Shown here: positions 8,237 through 14,643 of the stretch, piece by piece
Layout of the letters: each line of letters opens with the position of its first letter
Position numbering within the stretch: position 1 is the first letter of the stretch
Assembly (NCBI GenBank): GCA_026417425.1
Contig: JAOADF010000100.1
Coordinates: 1-21,028, forward strand
Origin: Dictyoglomaceae bacterium
Lineage (GTDB): Bacteria > Dictyoglomota > Dictyoglomia > Dictyoglomales > Dictyoglomaceae
DNA length: 21,028 bases
Reading direction: 5' to 3'
Position numbers and translations under genes: made by a program
Notes under the pieces: model-generated
Told to the model about the DNA's origin: nothing
Databases searched by the model: none
The model's input: only the letters and a program-made list of their open reading frames with translations

Positions 8237-8927
8237 TAATTTGCATGTTTATTATGGAGGAATAAAAGCTCTTCAAGGAATAAATTTTGAGGTAAAGGAA
8301 AAAGAAATAGTTGCCTTAATTGGTGCTAATGGTGCTGGAAAAACAACTACTTTAAAAGCTATATCAAGATTAGTAAATCCTACTGCAGGAGATATTTTCT
8401 TTTATGAAATTAATCTTAAAAAATTGCCTCCTCATAAAGTTTCTGCTTTAGGAATTGCTCATGTTCCAGAAGGAAGAAGGGTATTTGCTAATCTTACTGT
8501 TTTAGAAAATTTAGAATTAGGAGCATATTTATGTAAAGATAAGAAAAAAATAAAAGAGAACCTTGAGTTTGTCTACTCTTTATTTCCAAGATTAAAAGAA
8601 AGGTATAAACAATTGGCAGGAACTTTAAGCGGTGGAGAGCAACAGATGCTTGCTATTGGCAGGGCTTTAATGTCTGATGCTCGTTTGCTTTTATTAGATG
8701 AACCATCCATGGGGCTTGCTCCTTTATTAGTTCAAGAGATTTTTAGAGTTTTAAAGAAAATTAATGAGGAAGGGAAAACCCTTCTCTTAGTAGAACAAAA
8801 TGCCAATATGGCTTTTTCTATTTCCCATAGAGTTTATGTATTAGAAACGGGTAAAATTTCAATGTTTGGTCCAGCACAAGAGATTGCAAAGAACGAAGAA
8901 GTTAGGAAAGCATATTTAGGAGGTTAA
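8223..8927 (+). CDS. livF: Branched-chain amino acid ABC transporter, ATP-binding protein LivF
   Basis: The second ATPase subunit, 234 residues, starts at a GTG preceded by GGAGGAGG (8212-8219) inside the livG end. Walker A is GANGAGKTT (34-42); the family motif VPEGRRVFANLTVLENL spans 81-97; the ABC signature is LSGGEQQMLAIGRALM (135-150); Walker B is LLLLDEPSMGL (155-165, D159 and E160). The switch position is Q192 in VEQNANMA, where LivF proteins usually have Gln in place of His, so ATP hydrolysis in the heterodimer may rest on the LivG-side histidine. Only 5 bases separate its stop from the CBS-ACT gene, whose Shine-Dalgarno lies within this gene's last codons. Confidence 0.93.
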   Translation: MLSINNLHVYYGGIKALQGINFEVKEKEIVALIGANGAGKTTTLKAISRLVNPTAGDIFFYEINLKKLPPHKVSALGIAHVPEGRRVFANLTVLENLELGAYLCKDKKKIKENLEFVYSLFPRLKERYKQLAGTLSGGEQQMLAIGRALMSDARLLLLDEPSMGLAPLLVQEIFRVLKKINEEGKTLLLVEQNANMAFSISHRVYVLETGKISMFGPAQEIAKNEEVRKAYLGG

Positions 8928-8932
8928 TTACT

Positions 8933-9577
8933 ATGCTTGTTAGAATGAGAATGACGAAAAATCCTATTTTCGTTTCTCCTAATGTTTCCATTTTAGAAGC
9001 ATGGAAAATAATGCAAAGATTCCAAGTAAGAAGACTTTTAGTAATGGAGAAGGATAAGCTTGTGGGGATTGTGACAGAAAGAGATCTAAGATCTGTTTCA
9101 CCTTCTCAAGCAACTTCATTGAGTATTTTTGAAATGAACTATTTATTAGAAAAACTCAAAGTTAAAGATGCTATGACTCCGAATCCCATAACTATAGATG
9201 CGGATGCTCCCATAGAGGAAGCAGCATTAATTATGAGGGAAAATAAGATAAGTGCTTTGCCAGTTTTGGAGAAAAAAGAGGTAGTTGGAATTATAACAGA
9301 AACGGATATTTTTAAGGCTTTTATAGATATGTTTAGTGCCAGTGAAAAAGGTCTTAGATATACTCTAAGAATAAAGAATATACCTGGAGAGATAGCAAGA
9401 ATTGTAAATTTATTGGCAGAGAAGGGAATAAATATTTTAAGCTTAGTAACTTTTCCTTGTGATGATGAAAGTAATTATGGGTTTTTAGTTCTTCGACTTC
9501 AAACTGAAGATTTGATTACTATAAATGAGCTTTTTAGAGAAAATAATATTCCTGTGGAACATATAAGAAAATTTTAA
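8933..9577 (+). CDS. CBS-CBS-ACT domain protein, candidate nucleotide/amino acid sensor
   Basis: The 214-residue soluble protein has two CBS domains and a C-terminal ACT domain, an AcuB-like architecture. CBS1 (about 5-55) holds MTKNPIFVSPN and the ribose/phosphate motif GIVTERD (45-51); CBS2 (about 77-132) holds DAMTPNPITI and GIITETD (119-125). Both T-x-x-D motifs known for AMP/ATP or S-adenosyl ligand binding are intact. The ACT domain (about 142-210) begins YTLRIKNIPGEIARIVNLLAEKG, the fold that binds amino acids in many regulators. AGGAGG (8918-8923) lies in the end of livF and the gap is 5 bases, so it is the last gene of the transporter operon. A role in sensing energy charge and imported amino acids is inferred. 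Despite the AcuB likeness, no acetoin genes are near; acetate kinase follows, but behind its own promoter. Confidence 0.85.
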   Translation: MLVRMRMTKNPIFVSPNVSILEAWKIMQRFQVRRLLVMEKDKLVGIVTERDLRSVSPSQATSLSIFEMNYLLEKLKVKDAMTPNPITIDADAPIEEAALIMRENKISALPVLEKKEVVGIITETDIFKAFIDMFSASEKGLRYTLRIKNIPGEIARIVNLLAEKGINILSLVTFPCDDESNYGFLVLRLQTEDLITINELFRENNIPVEHIRKF

Positions 9578-9598
9578 AACAGAACTCCCCCTGTAATC

Positions 9599-9627
9599 TT
9601 GTTTAATAGTACTTCCCATTGTATAAT
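9599..9627 (+). promoter_or_regulatory. Sigma-A-type promoter upstream of ackA and the fatty-acid operon
   Basis: TTGTTT (9599-9604) and a consensus TATAAT (9622-9627) are separated by 17 bases, with the predicted start near 9634. All later gene gaps up to 20730 are 74 bases or shorter and show no equally good promoter, so this one may serve the whole ackA-to-ftsY string. Confidence 0.7.
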
Positions 9628-9665
9628 TACCTGAGAATTTTTCAATGAAGAAAAGGAGGTAAGAA

Positions 9666-10868
9666 ATGAAAATACTTGTGCTTAATTGTGGTAGCTCATC
9701 AGTAAAATATCAAGTTTTAAATATGGAAAATGAAAGTGTGTTAGCAAAGGGGCTTGCAGAAAGAATAGGTCTTGAAGGTTCAAGGGTGATCCATCAATCT
9801 AATAATGATAAAAAAATTATAGAGGTGTATTTACCAAGTCATAAAAGGGCCATTGAAGTAATTTTAAATTTGTTGATTGATAAAGAAAATGGTATTTTCA
9901 AATCTCTAAGAGAGATAGATGCGGTAGGGCATAGAGTAGTTCATGGTGGAGAAACCTTTTTTGAGTCAACATTGGTAAATGATGATACCTATAGAGAGCT
10001 TAAGGAATGTGAAAATTTAGCTCCTCTTCATAATCCATATCATATTCAGGGTATTGATGCATGTCTTTCTTTACTTCCAGAAGTTCCTCAAGTGATGGTT
10101 TTTGATACCTCTTTTCATCAAACTATGCCAAAAGAAGCTTATTTATATGCTCTTCCCTATGAATGGTATGAAAAATATAAAATAAGAAGATATGGTTTCC
10201 ATGGGACATCTCACTTTTATGTATCAAGAAGGGTTGCAGAACTTATAGGGAAACCAGTAGAGGATTTAAATATAATAACATGTCATTTGGGAAATGGTGC
10301 TAGTATAACAGCTATTAAAAATGGGAAATCCATTGATACAAGTATGGGATATACTCCTTTAGAAGGTCTTGTTATGGGCACAAGATGTGGAGATATTGAT
10401 CCTGCAATTCCATTAATAATTATGGAAAAAGAAAATATATCCCCTAAAGAAATGGATGGTATTCTTAATAAAAAAAGTGGTATTTTAGGAATTTCTGGTA
10501 TAAGTAATGATTTTAGAGATGTAGAGGATTATGCGGAAAAAGGAGACCCAAAAGCTCAACTTGCTTTACAAATTTTTGTTTATAGAGTTAAGAAATATAT
10601 AGGTGCTTATTATGCTATTCTTGGTGGTTTAGATGTATTAGTCTTTACCGCAGGGGTAGGAGAAAGATCACCAATAATAAGAAGAATGATTTGTGAGAAC
10701 ATGGAACATCTTGGTATAAAAATAGATATAAATAAAAATGAGATTAAGGGAGAAGAGAAAAAAATTAGTACCGAAGACTCGAAAGTTCAGGTATGGGTTA
10801 TACCTACCAATGAAGAGTTAATGATTGCTCGGGAGACGAAGAGATTGATAAGTAAATTAAATATATAA
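9666..10868 (+). CDS. ackA: Acetate kinase
   Basis: The 400-residue enzyme of the ASKHA fold transfers phosphate between acetyl phosphate/ADP and acetate/ATP, the energy-yielding last step of acetate fermentation. All family motifs are visible: LNCGSSSVKYQ (6-16), GHRVVHGG (88-95), HNPYH (122-126), FDTSFHQTMP (146-155), RRYGFHGTSH (174-183), HLGNGASI (207-214), DTSMGYTPLEG (224-234) and TAGVGERS (328-335). Catalytic residues relative to the Methanosarcina enzyme are R90, D147, H179, R240 and E383, each offset by one. AAAGGAGGT (9652-9660) precedes the ATG. Phosphotransacetylase is not adjacent. Only 13 bases separate it from the DUF177 gene, so it probably heads the fatty-acid synthesis operon; an ackA-yceD-rpmF order is also found in Clostridia. 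Intact and typical length. Confidence 0.97.
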   Translation: MKILVLNCGSSSVKYQVLNMENESVLAKGLAERIGLEGSRVIHQSNNDKKIIEVYLPSHKRAIEVILNLLIDKENGIFKSLREIDAVGHRVVHGGETFFESTLVNDDTYRELKECENLAPLHNPYHIQGIDACLSLLPEVPQVMVFDTSFHQTMPKEAYLYALPYEWYEKYKIRRYGFHGTSHFYVSRRVAELIGKPVEDLNIITCHLGNGASITAIKNGKSIDTSMGYTPLEGLVMGTRCGDIDPAIPLIIMEKENISPKEMDGILNKKSGILGISGISNDFRDVEDYAEKGDPKAQLALQIFVYRVKKYIGAYYAILGGLDVLVFTAGVGERSPIIRRMICENMEHLGIKIDINKNEIKGEEKKISTEDSKVQVWVIPTNEELMIARETKRLISKLNI

Positions 10869-10881
10869 AGAAGGTGAAATT

Positions 10882-11418
10882 ATGTACATCTTTCTTGCGG
10901 ATCTTCATTCTCAAGTAGGGAAAGAACTTCTAATAGAAGAAGATCTTTCTCTTAATTACGAGGACTTGGAGTTTGATGCTCCAGTTCATGTGAATTTATT
11001 ACTCACTAATTTAGGAAGAGAAGTTTTGGTTAAAGGTAAGATAAAGGGAACGGTTGAACTTAATTGTAGTAGGTGTTTAAAAAAGTTTCCATATAATTTA
11101 AATATAGAAATAGAGGAAATTTATCTTTGGGATTTACCCATTATAAGAAATATTGCTCCTTCAGAAGAGATAGAATTAAAGGAGGAAGATTTTAAATTTG
11201 TTTTAGAAAAGGAATCCCTTTTTTTAGACCCCCTTGTTGAAGATAATATTCGTATTTCTTTGCCCATAAAACCCCTTTGTAGTTCTAACTGTAAAGGTCT
11301 CTGTCCTATTTGTGGACATGATTTAAATTTAGGTCCTTGTGAATGCTCAAAGGATTTAAATATCGATCCTCGATGGGAACCATTGAAAAATCTTTTTAAA
11401 GAAAAAGGAGGGAAATAA
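10882..11418 (+). CDS. yceD: DUF177 / YceD family protein
   Basis: This 178-residue protein belongs to the DUF177 family, encoded next to rpmF in most bacteria and linked to 23S rRNA accumulation in some; its exact activity is not settled. Cysteines occur as CSRC (62-65), in the position of the family's conserved Cys pair, and as a C-terminal cluster CSSNCKGLCPICG (133-145) followed by CEC (153-155). The C-terminal cluster, typical of the Gram-positive and thermophile form of the family, could bind zinc or an iron-sulfur centre, though I cannot tell which. The motif LCPICGHDLN is characteristic. GAAGGTGA precedes the ATG, ackA ends 13 bases upstream, and the L32 gene begins 6 bases downstream, so all three should share a transcript. 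Confidence 0.88.
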   Translation: MYIFLADLHSQVGKELLIEEDLSLNYEDLEFDAPVHVNLLLTNLGREVLVKGKIKGTVELNCSRCLKKFPYNLNIEIEEIYLWDLPIIRNIAPSEEIELKEEDFKFVLEKESLFLDPLVEDNIRISLPIKPLCSSNCKGLCPICGHDLNLGPCECSKDLNIDPRWEPLKNLFKEKGGK

Positions 11419-11424
11419 ATAAAT

Positions 11425-11616
11425 ATGGGTTTGCCTAAAAAGAAACTTTCAACTTCAAGAAGAGATAGAAGATGGGTAAGATATAAGCTTGAGGGAATAA
11501 GTTTAGTTGAATGTAGCCATTGTCATAAACTTATTTTGCCTCATAGAATTTGCCCCTTTTGTGGTTTTTATGAGGGGAGGAATGTAATAAAGATTAAAGA
11601 AAAGAAAGAAAGTTAA
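11425..11616 (+). CDS. rpmF: 50S ribosomal protein L32
   Basis: This 63-residue basic protein of the large ribosomal subunit has the typical N-terminus MGLPKKKLSTSRRDRRWVRY, compare the usual VPKRKTSKSRRDKRR pattern. It also has a complete zinc ribbon: C30 and C33 (ECSHC), C43 and C46 (CPFC), with LPHRICPFCGFY as the family signature. It is a C+ form of L32, expected to bind Zn2+. GGAGGG (11407-11412) lies upstream at a somewhat long spacing, inside the end of the DUF177 gene. It sits in the conserved yceD-rpmF pair. In most bacteria plsX follows, but here fabH begins 21 bases after the stop. Confidence 0.96.
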   Translation: MGLPKKKLSTSRRDRRWVRYKLEGISLVECSHCHKLILPHRICPFCGFYEGRNVIKIKEKKES

Positions 11617-11637
11617 AATCTTTAGGAGACTTTTATT

Positions 11638-12639
11638 ATGGGTGTAGGAATTATTAGTGTTGGAACTGCTCTACCATCTAAAATCTTAACAAATTTTGAC
11701 TTAGAAAAAATTGTAGAAACTTCCGACGAATGGATCACTACTAGAACCGGAATTAAGACAAGATATATCGCGGAAGAGGGTATAAACCCTTCGGATTTAG
11801 GAGCAGAAGCCTCTTTAAAAGCATTAAAGAGAGCAAATATTTCGCCCGATGACATTGATTTAATTATTACTACCTCTTCATCTCCTGATATGATCTTTCC
11901 TCCTACTTGTGCTATTATTCAACATAAAATTGGTGCCAAAAGGGCAGGAGGATTTGACCTTTTATCCGCATGTACAGGTTTTGTATCTTCTCTGATTACT
12001 GGAGCTAAATTTATTGAAAGTGGAGATGTGAAAACTGTCTTAATCATTGGAACAGAAACTATTTCAAGGTTAGTGGACTGGCAAGATAGAAATACTTGTG
12101 TGTTATTTGGAGATGCTGCTGGTGCAGTTATCCTCCAAGAGGTTGGAGAAGGTTATGGACTTATTTCTTGGAATCTACACTTAGATGGGGAAGGGGCAGG
12201 TCTTCTGGAGATTCCTGCAGGAATTTCACGAATCCCCTCTACTTATGAAAGTATTGATAAAAGACTTCATTATATTAAAATGAATGGGAGAGAAGTTTTT
12301 AAATTTTCTGTGAGGGTAATTGCAGAAAGTACTGAGGAGGCATTGTATAAGGCAAATTTATCCCCCAAAGATTTAGACTGGTTGATACCTCATCAGGCGA
12401 ATGTCAGAATAATTCAAGCAGGTGCAGAGAGATTAGGCTTACCAATGGAAAAAGTAGGGGTCACCCTTGATAAATATGGAAATACATCTACCGCATCTAT
12501 CCCTTTAACCCTTGAGGAATTACTAATAAATAAGAAAATTAAAGATGGAGATTTAATAGCTTTTGTTGGATTTGGAGCAGGACTTTCCTGGGGTACTGCT
12601 CTAATGCGATGGAAGGAAATAGAAAAAAAGGAGAATTAA
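11638..12639 (+). CDS. fabH: Beta-ketoacyl-ACP synthase III (FabH)
   Basis: FabH starts type II fatty-acid synthesis by condensing an acyl-CoA primer with malonyl-ACP, and its primer choice sets straight or branched chains. The 333-residue protein has the thiolase fold with the full catalytic triad: C112 in SACTGF, H252 in IPHQANVRI and N282 in GNTSTASIP, agreeing with the E. coli C112-H-N triad. Other hallmarks are TSDEWITTRTGIKTR (28-42) and FGDAAGAV (157-164). AGGAGA lies upstream of the ATG. The stop is 2 bases before the fabD start. It is the first fab gene in the cluster, directly after rpmF. Whether it prefers acetyl-CoA or branched primers (isobutyryl, isovaleryl) is not visible, but the nearby branched-chain amino acid importer makes branched primers plausible. 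Confidence 0.97.
   Translation: MGVGIISVGTALPSKILTNFDLEKIVETSDEWITTRTGIKTRYIAEEGINPSDLGAEASLKALKRANISPDDIDLIITTSSSPDMIFPPTCAIIQHKIGAKRAGGFDLLSACTGFVSSLITGAKFIESGDVKTVLIIGTETISRLVDWQDRNTCVLFGDAAGAVILQEVGEGYGLISWNLHLDGEGAGLLEIPAGISRIPSTYESIDKRLHYIKMNGREVFKFSVRVIAESTEEALYKANLSPKDLDWLIPHQANVRIIQAGAERLGLPMEKVGVTLDKYGNTSTASIPLTLEELLINKKIKDGDLIAFVGFGAGLSWGTALMRWKEIEKKEN
12628..12634 (+). promoter_or_regulatory. Ribosome binding site that sets the fabD start
   Basis: AAGGAGA stands 7 bases before ATG 12642. A longer in-frame ATG at 12609 lies within fabH and would add 11 residues before the conserved FIFPGQGSQ start, so it is rejected. Confidence 0.7.
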
Positions 12640-12641
12640 TT

Positions 12642-13553
12642 ATGAGAGCTTTTATATTTCCAGGACAAGGGTCTCAATTTTTAAGGATGTTTTCTCCTTT
12701 TTTAGCTTTTTCTGAATTTTCTTCTTTCATATCGGAGATTCAAAAATTAGATTTAAGTCTTATTGACATTTATGAAAAGGGTCCTGAGGAATTAATAAGA
12801 GAGACAAATTATTCCCAACCTGCTATTTTCTCTATAAGTTCTATGTTAGATTCTTTTCTTAAGATGAATAATTATAAACCTGATTATGTTGCAGGGCATA
12901 GTCTTGGAGAATATTCTGCCTTCTATTCTGCAGGGATATTTGATTTCTCTCAAGGTTTGTTATTAGTTTATGAAAGAGGGAAAATAATGCGAGAAATTTC
13001 CAAAGAAGTATCAGGAGGGATGTGGGCAATTATAGGAGGAAATAAAGAAGAAATTGAGGAAAGTTTAAAAAATTTTGAAAACCTCTGGGTAGCAAATTAT
13101 AATTCCTTGGAACAAATAGTTTTATCAGGAGATAGGGATGATTTTAATAAATGGCAGGAGATAATGAAGGATAAAGTAAAGAAAATTATACCTTTATTAG
13201 TGAGCGGTCCTTTTCATTGTCCTTTAATGAAAAAGGCTCAAGATAGATTTTATAATTTTTTAAAAGATATTTCTTTTAATAATCCAGAGATTCCTGTTAT
13301 AAGTAGTACTACCAAAGAAGAAGTAAAGAATGGGAAGGAAGCAAAAGAAGTTTTGATATTACAATTCACATCTTCAGTTTTTTGGACTGATACTTTATAT
13401 AAATTGAGAGATCTTGGTATATATGAATTTATAGAAGTGGGGCCTGGGAAGGTTCTTCAAGGTCTTATTAAAAAGACATTACCTTCTGTAAAAATTTTGG
13501 GAATTGAAAAACCTCAGGATTTTGAAAGAATAAAGGAGGGGAATGATGTTTAA
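12642..13553 (+). CDS. fabD: Malonyl-CoA:ACP transacylase (FabD)
   Basis: FabD moves the malonyl group from CoA to holo-ACP, feeding the condensing enzymes. From ATG 12642 the protein has 303 residues (usual 300-315). It opens with the family N-terminus AFIFPGQGSQ (3-12), has the nucleophile S87 in GHSLGEYSA (85-93), the malonate-binding arginine R112 in ERGKIM, and the catalytic histidine H192 in SGPFHCPLM (188-196), with EVGPGKVLQGLI near the C-terminus. The stretch just after GQGSQ (FLRMFSPFLAFSEF) is shorter than usual and lacks the common 'GMG' continuation, a minor oddity. The 3' end overlaps fabG by 8 bases. Catalytic residues are all present, so activity is expected. Confidence 0.94.
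   Translation: MRAFIFPGQGSQFLRMFSPFLAFSEFSSFISEIQKLDLSLIDIYEKGPEELIRETNYSQPAIFSISSMLDSFLKMNNYKPDYVAGHSLGEYSAFYSAGIFDFSQGLLLVYERGKIMREISKEVSGGMWAIIGGNKEEIEESLKNFENLWVANYNSLEQIVLSGDRDDFNKWQEIMKDKVKKIIPLLVSGPFHCPLMKKAQDRFYNFLKDISFNNPEIPVISSTTKEEVKNGKEAKEVLILQFTSSVFWTDTLYKLRDLGIYEFIEVGPGKVLQGLIKKTLPSVKILGIEKPQDFERIKEGNDV
13534..13540 (+). promoter_or_regulatory. Ribosome binding site that sets the fabG start
   Basis: AGGAGGG lies before two adjacent in-frame ATGs at 13543 and 13546. The second has the better spacing (6 bases from GGAGG versus 3). Confidence 0.55.
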
Positions 13554-14286
13554 AGATAAGGTTGTACTTATTACTGGTGGAAGTAGAGGAATTGGTAAGG
13601 CTATTTCATTGATTTTTGCAAAAGAGGAAGCAAAGGTTTTGATAAATTTTAGGGGTAATAAAGAAGCAGCAGAAAAAACAATGAAGGAGGCTACAGAATT
13701 AGGTGGAGAAGCCTATCTTTATCAGGCAGATATTAGTAAGGAAGATGAAGTTGAAAGTATGTTTAAAGATATCTTGACAAGATTTGGGCGTCTTGATATC
13801 TTGGTCAACAATGCAGGAATTACAAAAGATAATTTGCTCTTAAGAATGAAGATAGAAGATTGGGAAGAGGTTTTAGCAATAAATTTAAGAGGAGTTTTTC
13901 TTTGTACCAGAACTGCAGCAAGAATTATGATAAAACAAAGGAGTGGAAGAATTATAAATATATCCTCTATTGTAGGTGAGAAGGGAAATATTGGACAATC
14001 AAACTATTCATCAGCAAAAGCAGGAATTATTGGTTTTACAAAATCTGTTGCCAGAGAGCTAGCAGGAAGAGGTATAACTGTAAATGTTATTGCACCGGGA
14101 TTTATTGAAACAGAGATGACAGCAAATTTATCTCAAGAGTTAAAGGATTTTTATTTAAAACAGATTCCTTTACAAAGATTTGGAAAGCCCGAGGAAGTTG
14201 CTTATGTTGTTAAGTTTTTAGCATCCGATGAAGCAGGTTATATTACTGGAGCCGTTATAAATGTTGATGGGGGTTTAGCTATGTAA
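13546..14286 (+). CDS. fabG: 3-oxoacyl-ACP reductase (FabG)
   Basis: FabG is the NADPH-dependent first reduction of the elongation cycle, from 3-oxoacyl-ACP to (R)-3-hydroxyacyl-ACP. The 246-residue short-chain dehydrogenase has the cofactor motif TGGSRGIG (10-17), NNAG (88-91), and the catalytic set N113, S141, Y154 and K158 (in QSNYSSAKAG), with the IAPGFIETEMT loop after the catalytic lysine and GGLAM at the C-terminus. The arginine within the glycine motif and R36 in NFRGN fit NADPH preference. Start choice between ATGs 13543 and 13546 is uncertain by one residue. It overlaps fabD by 8 bases and ends 43 bases before acpP. In this operon position FabG is far likelier than another SDR. Confidence 0.96.
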   Translation: MFKDKVVLITGGSRGIGKAISLIFAKEEAKVLINFRGNKEAAEKTMKEATELGGEAYLYQADISKEDEVESMFKDILTRFGRLDILVNNAGITKDNLLLRMKIEDWEEVLAINLRGVFLCTRTAARIMIKQRSGRIINISSIVGEKGNIGQSNYSSAKAGIIGFTKSVARELAGRGITVNVIAPGFIETEMTANLSQELKDFYLKQIPLQRFGKPEEVAYVVKFLASDEAGYITGAVINVDGGLAM

Positions 14287-14313
14287 AATAAAAATTTAAA
14301 TACTATAATAAGG

Positions 14314-14323
14314 AAGGAGGTGA
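14314..14323 (+). promoter_or_regulatory. Very strong Shine-Dalgarno of acpP
   Basis: AAGGAGGTGA can pair over ten bases with the 3' end of 16S rRNA and lies 6 bases before the ATG at 14330. It is the longest such match I noticed in the window and fits the high output expected for acyl carrier protein. Confidence 0.85.
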
Positions 14324-14329
14324 ATTTAA

Positions 14330-14569
14330 ATGGATGAGGCTACTATTTTTGAGAGAATTAAAAAGATTATTGTGGAACAACTAAGAATTGATGAGGATCT
14401 TATTACCATGGACTCTTCTATAGCAGATGATCTTGGTGCGGATTCCTTAGATGCAGTGGAATTAATTATGGCTTTAGAAGAAGAATTCGGAATAGATGTT
14501 CCTGATGAAGATACAGAAAAATTTAAGACTGTAGGAGATGTAGTAAGATATGTAGAAAAAAAAATATAG
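14330..14569 (+). CDS. acpP: Acyl carrier protein
   Basis: The 79-residue acidic protein carries growing acyl chains on a 4'-phosphopantetheine arm. The attachment site is S39 in [20 protein letters not shown], an almost canonical ACP helix [14 protein letters not shown] and the closing [12 protein letters not shown] are also standard. It is preceded by an unusually strong ribosome binding site and followed by a hairpin with a short T run, together matching the need for much more ACP than enzyme. It lies between fabG and fabF, the classic order. Nothing is missing. Confidence 0.98.
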   Translation: MDEATIFERIKKIIVEQLRIDEDLITMDSSIADDLGADSLDAVELIMALEEEFGIDVPDEDTEKFKTVGDVVRYVEKKI

Positions 14570-14585
14570 ATTATTCTTAGGAGAG

Positions 14586-14621
14586 GGGTACTGGGTTTAT
14601 TTCTTTTTCCAGTACCCTTTT
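14586..14621 (+). terminator. Hairpin after acpP, probable partial terminator
   Basis: GGGTACTGG (14586-14594) pairs perfectly with CCAGTACCC (14609-14617) over a 14-base loop. One more G:T and one A:T pair can extend the stem, and four Ts (14618-14621) follow. The short T run suggests incomplete termination, reducing transcription of fabF and later genes relative to acpP. A purely RNA-stabilising role for the acpP message 3' end is the alternative. Confidence 0.7.
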
Positions 14622-14630
14622 AATGTTTAA

Positions 14631-14637
14631 AAGGAGG
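14631..14637 (+). promoter_or_regulatory. Ribosome binding site that sets the fabF start
   Basis: AAGGAGG lies 6 bases before ATG 14644. A longer in-frame ATG at 14623 would place this site inside the coding region and add seven residues before the conserved KKRVVVTGVG start, so it is rejected. Confidence 0.75.
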
Positions 14638-14643
14638 GAAAGA

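Noticed and set aside
9579..9594. ACAG...CTGT as a terminator after the CBS-ACT gene
   Set aside because: Only a 4-bp stem with an 8-base loop and no T run; it could not be supported.
14304..14309. TATAAT upstream of acpP as an internal promoter
   Set aside because: The -10 match is perfect, but there is no -35 element at 16-18 bases and no extended -10 TG. In AT-rich DNA this is weak evidence.
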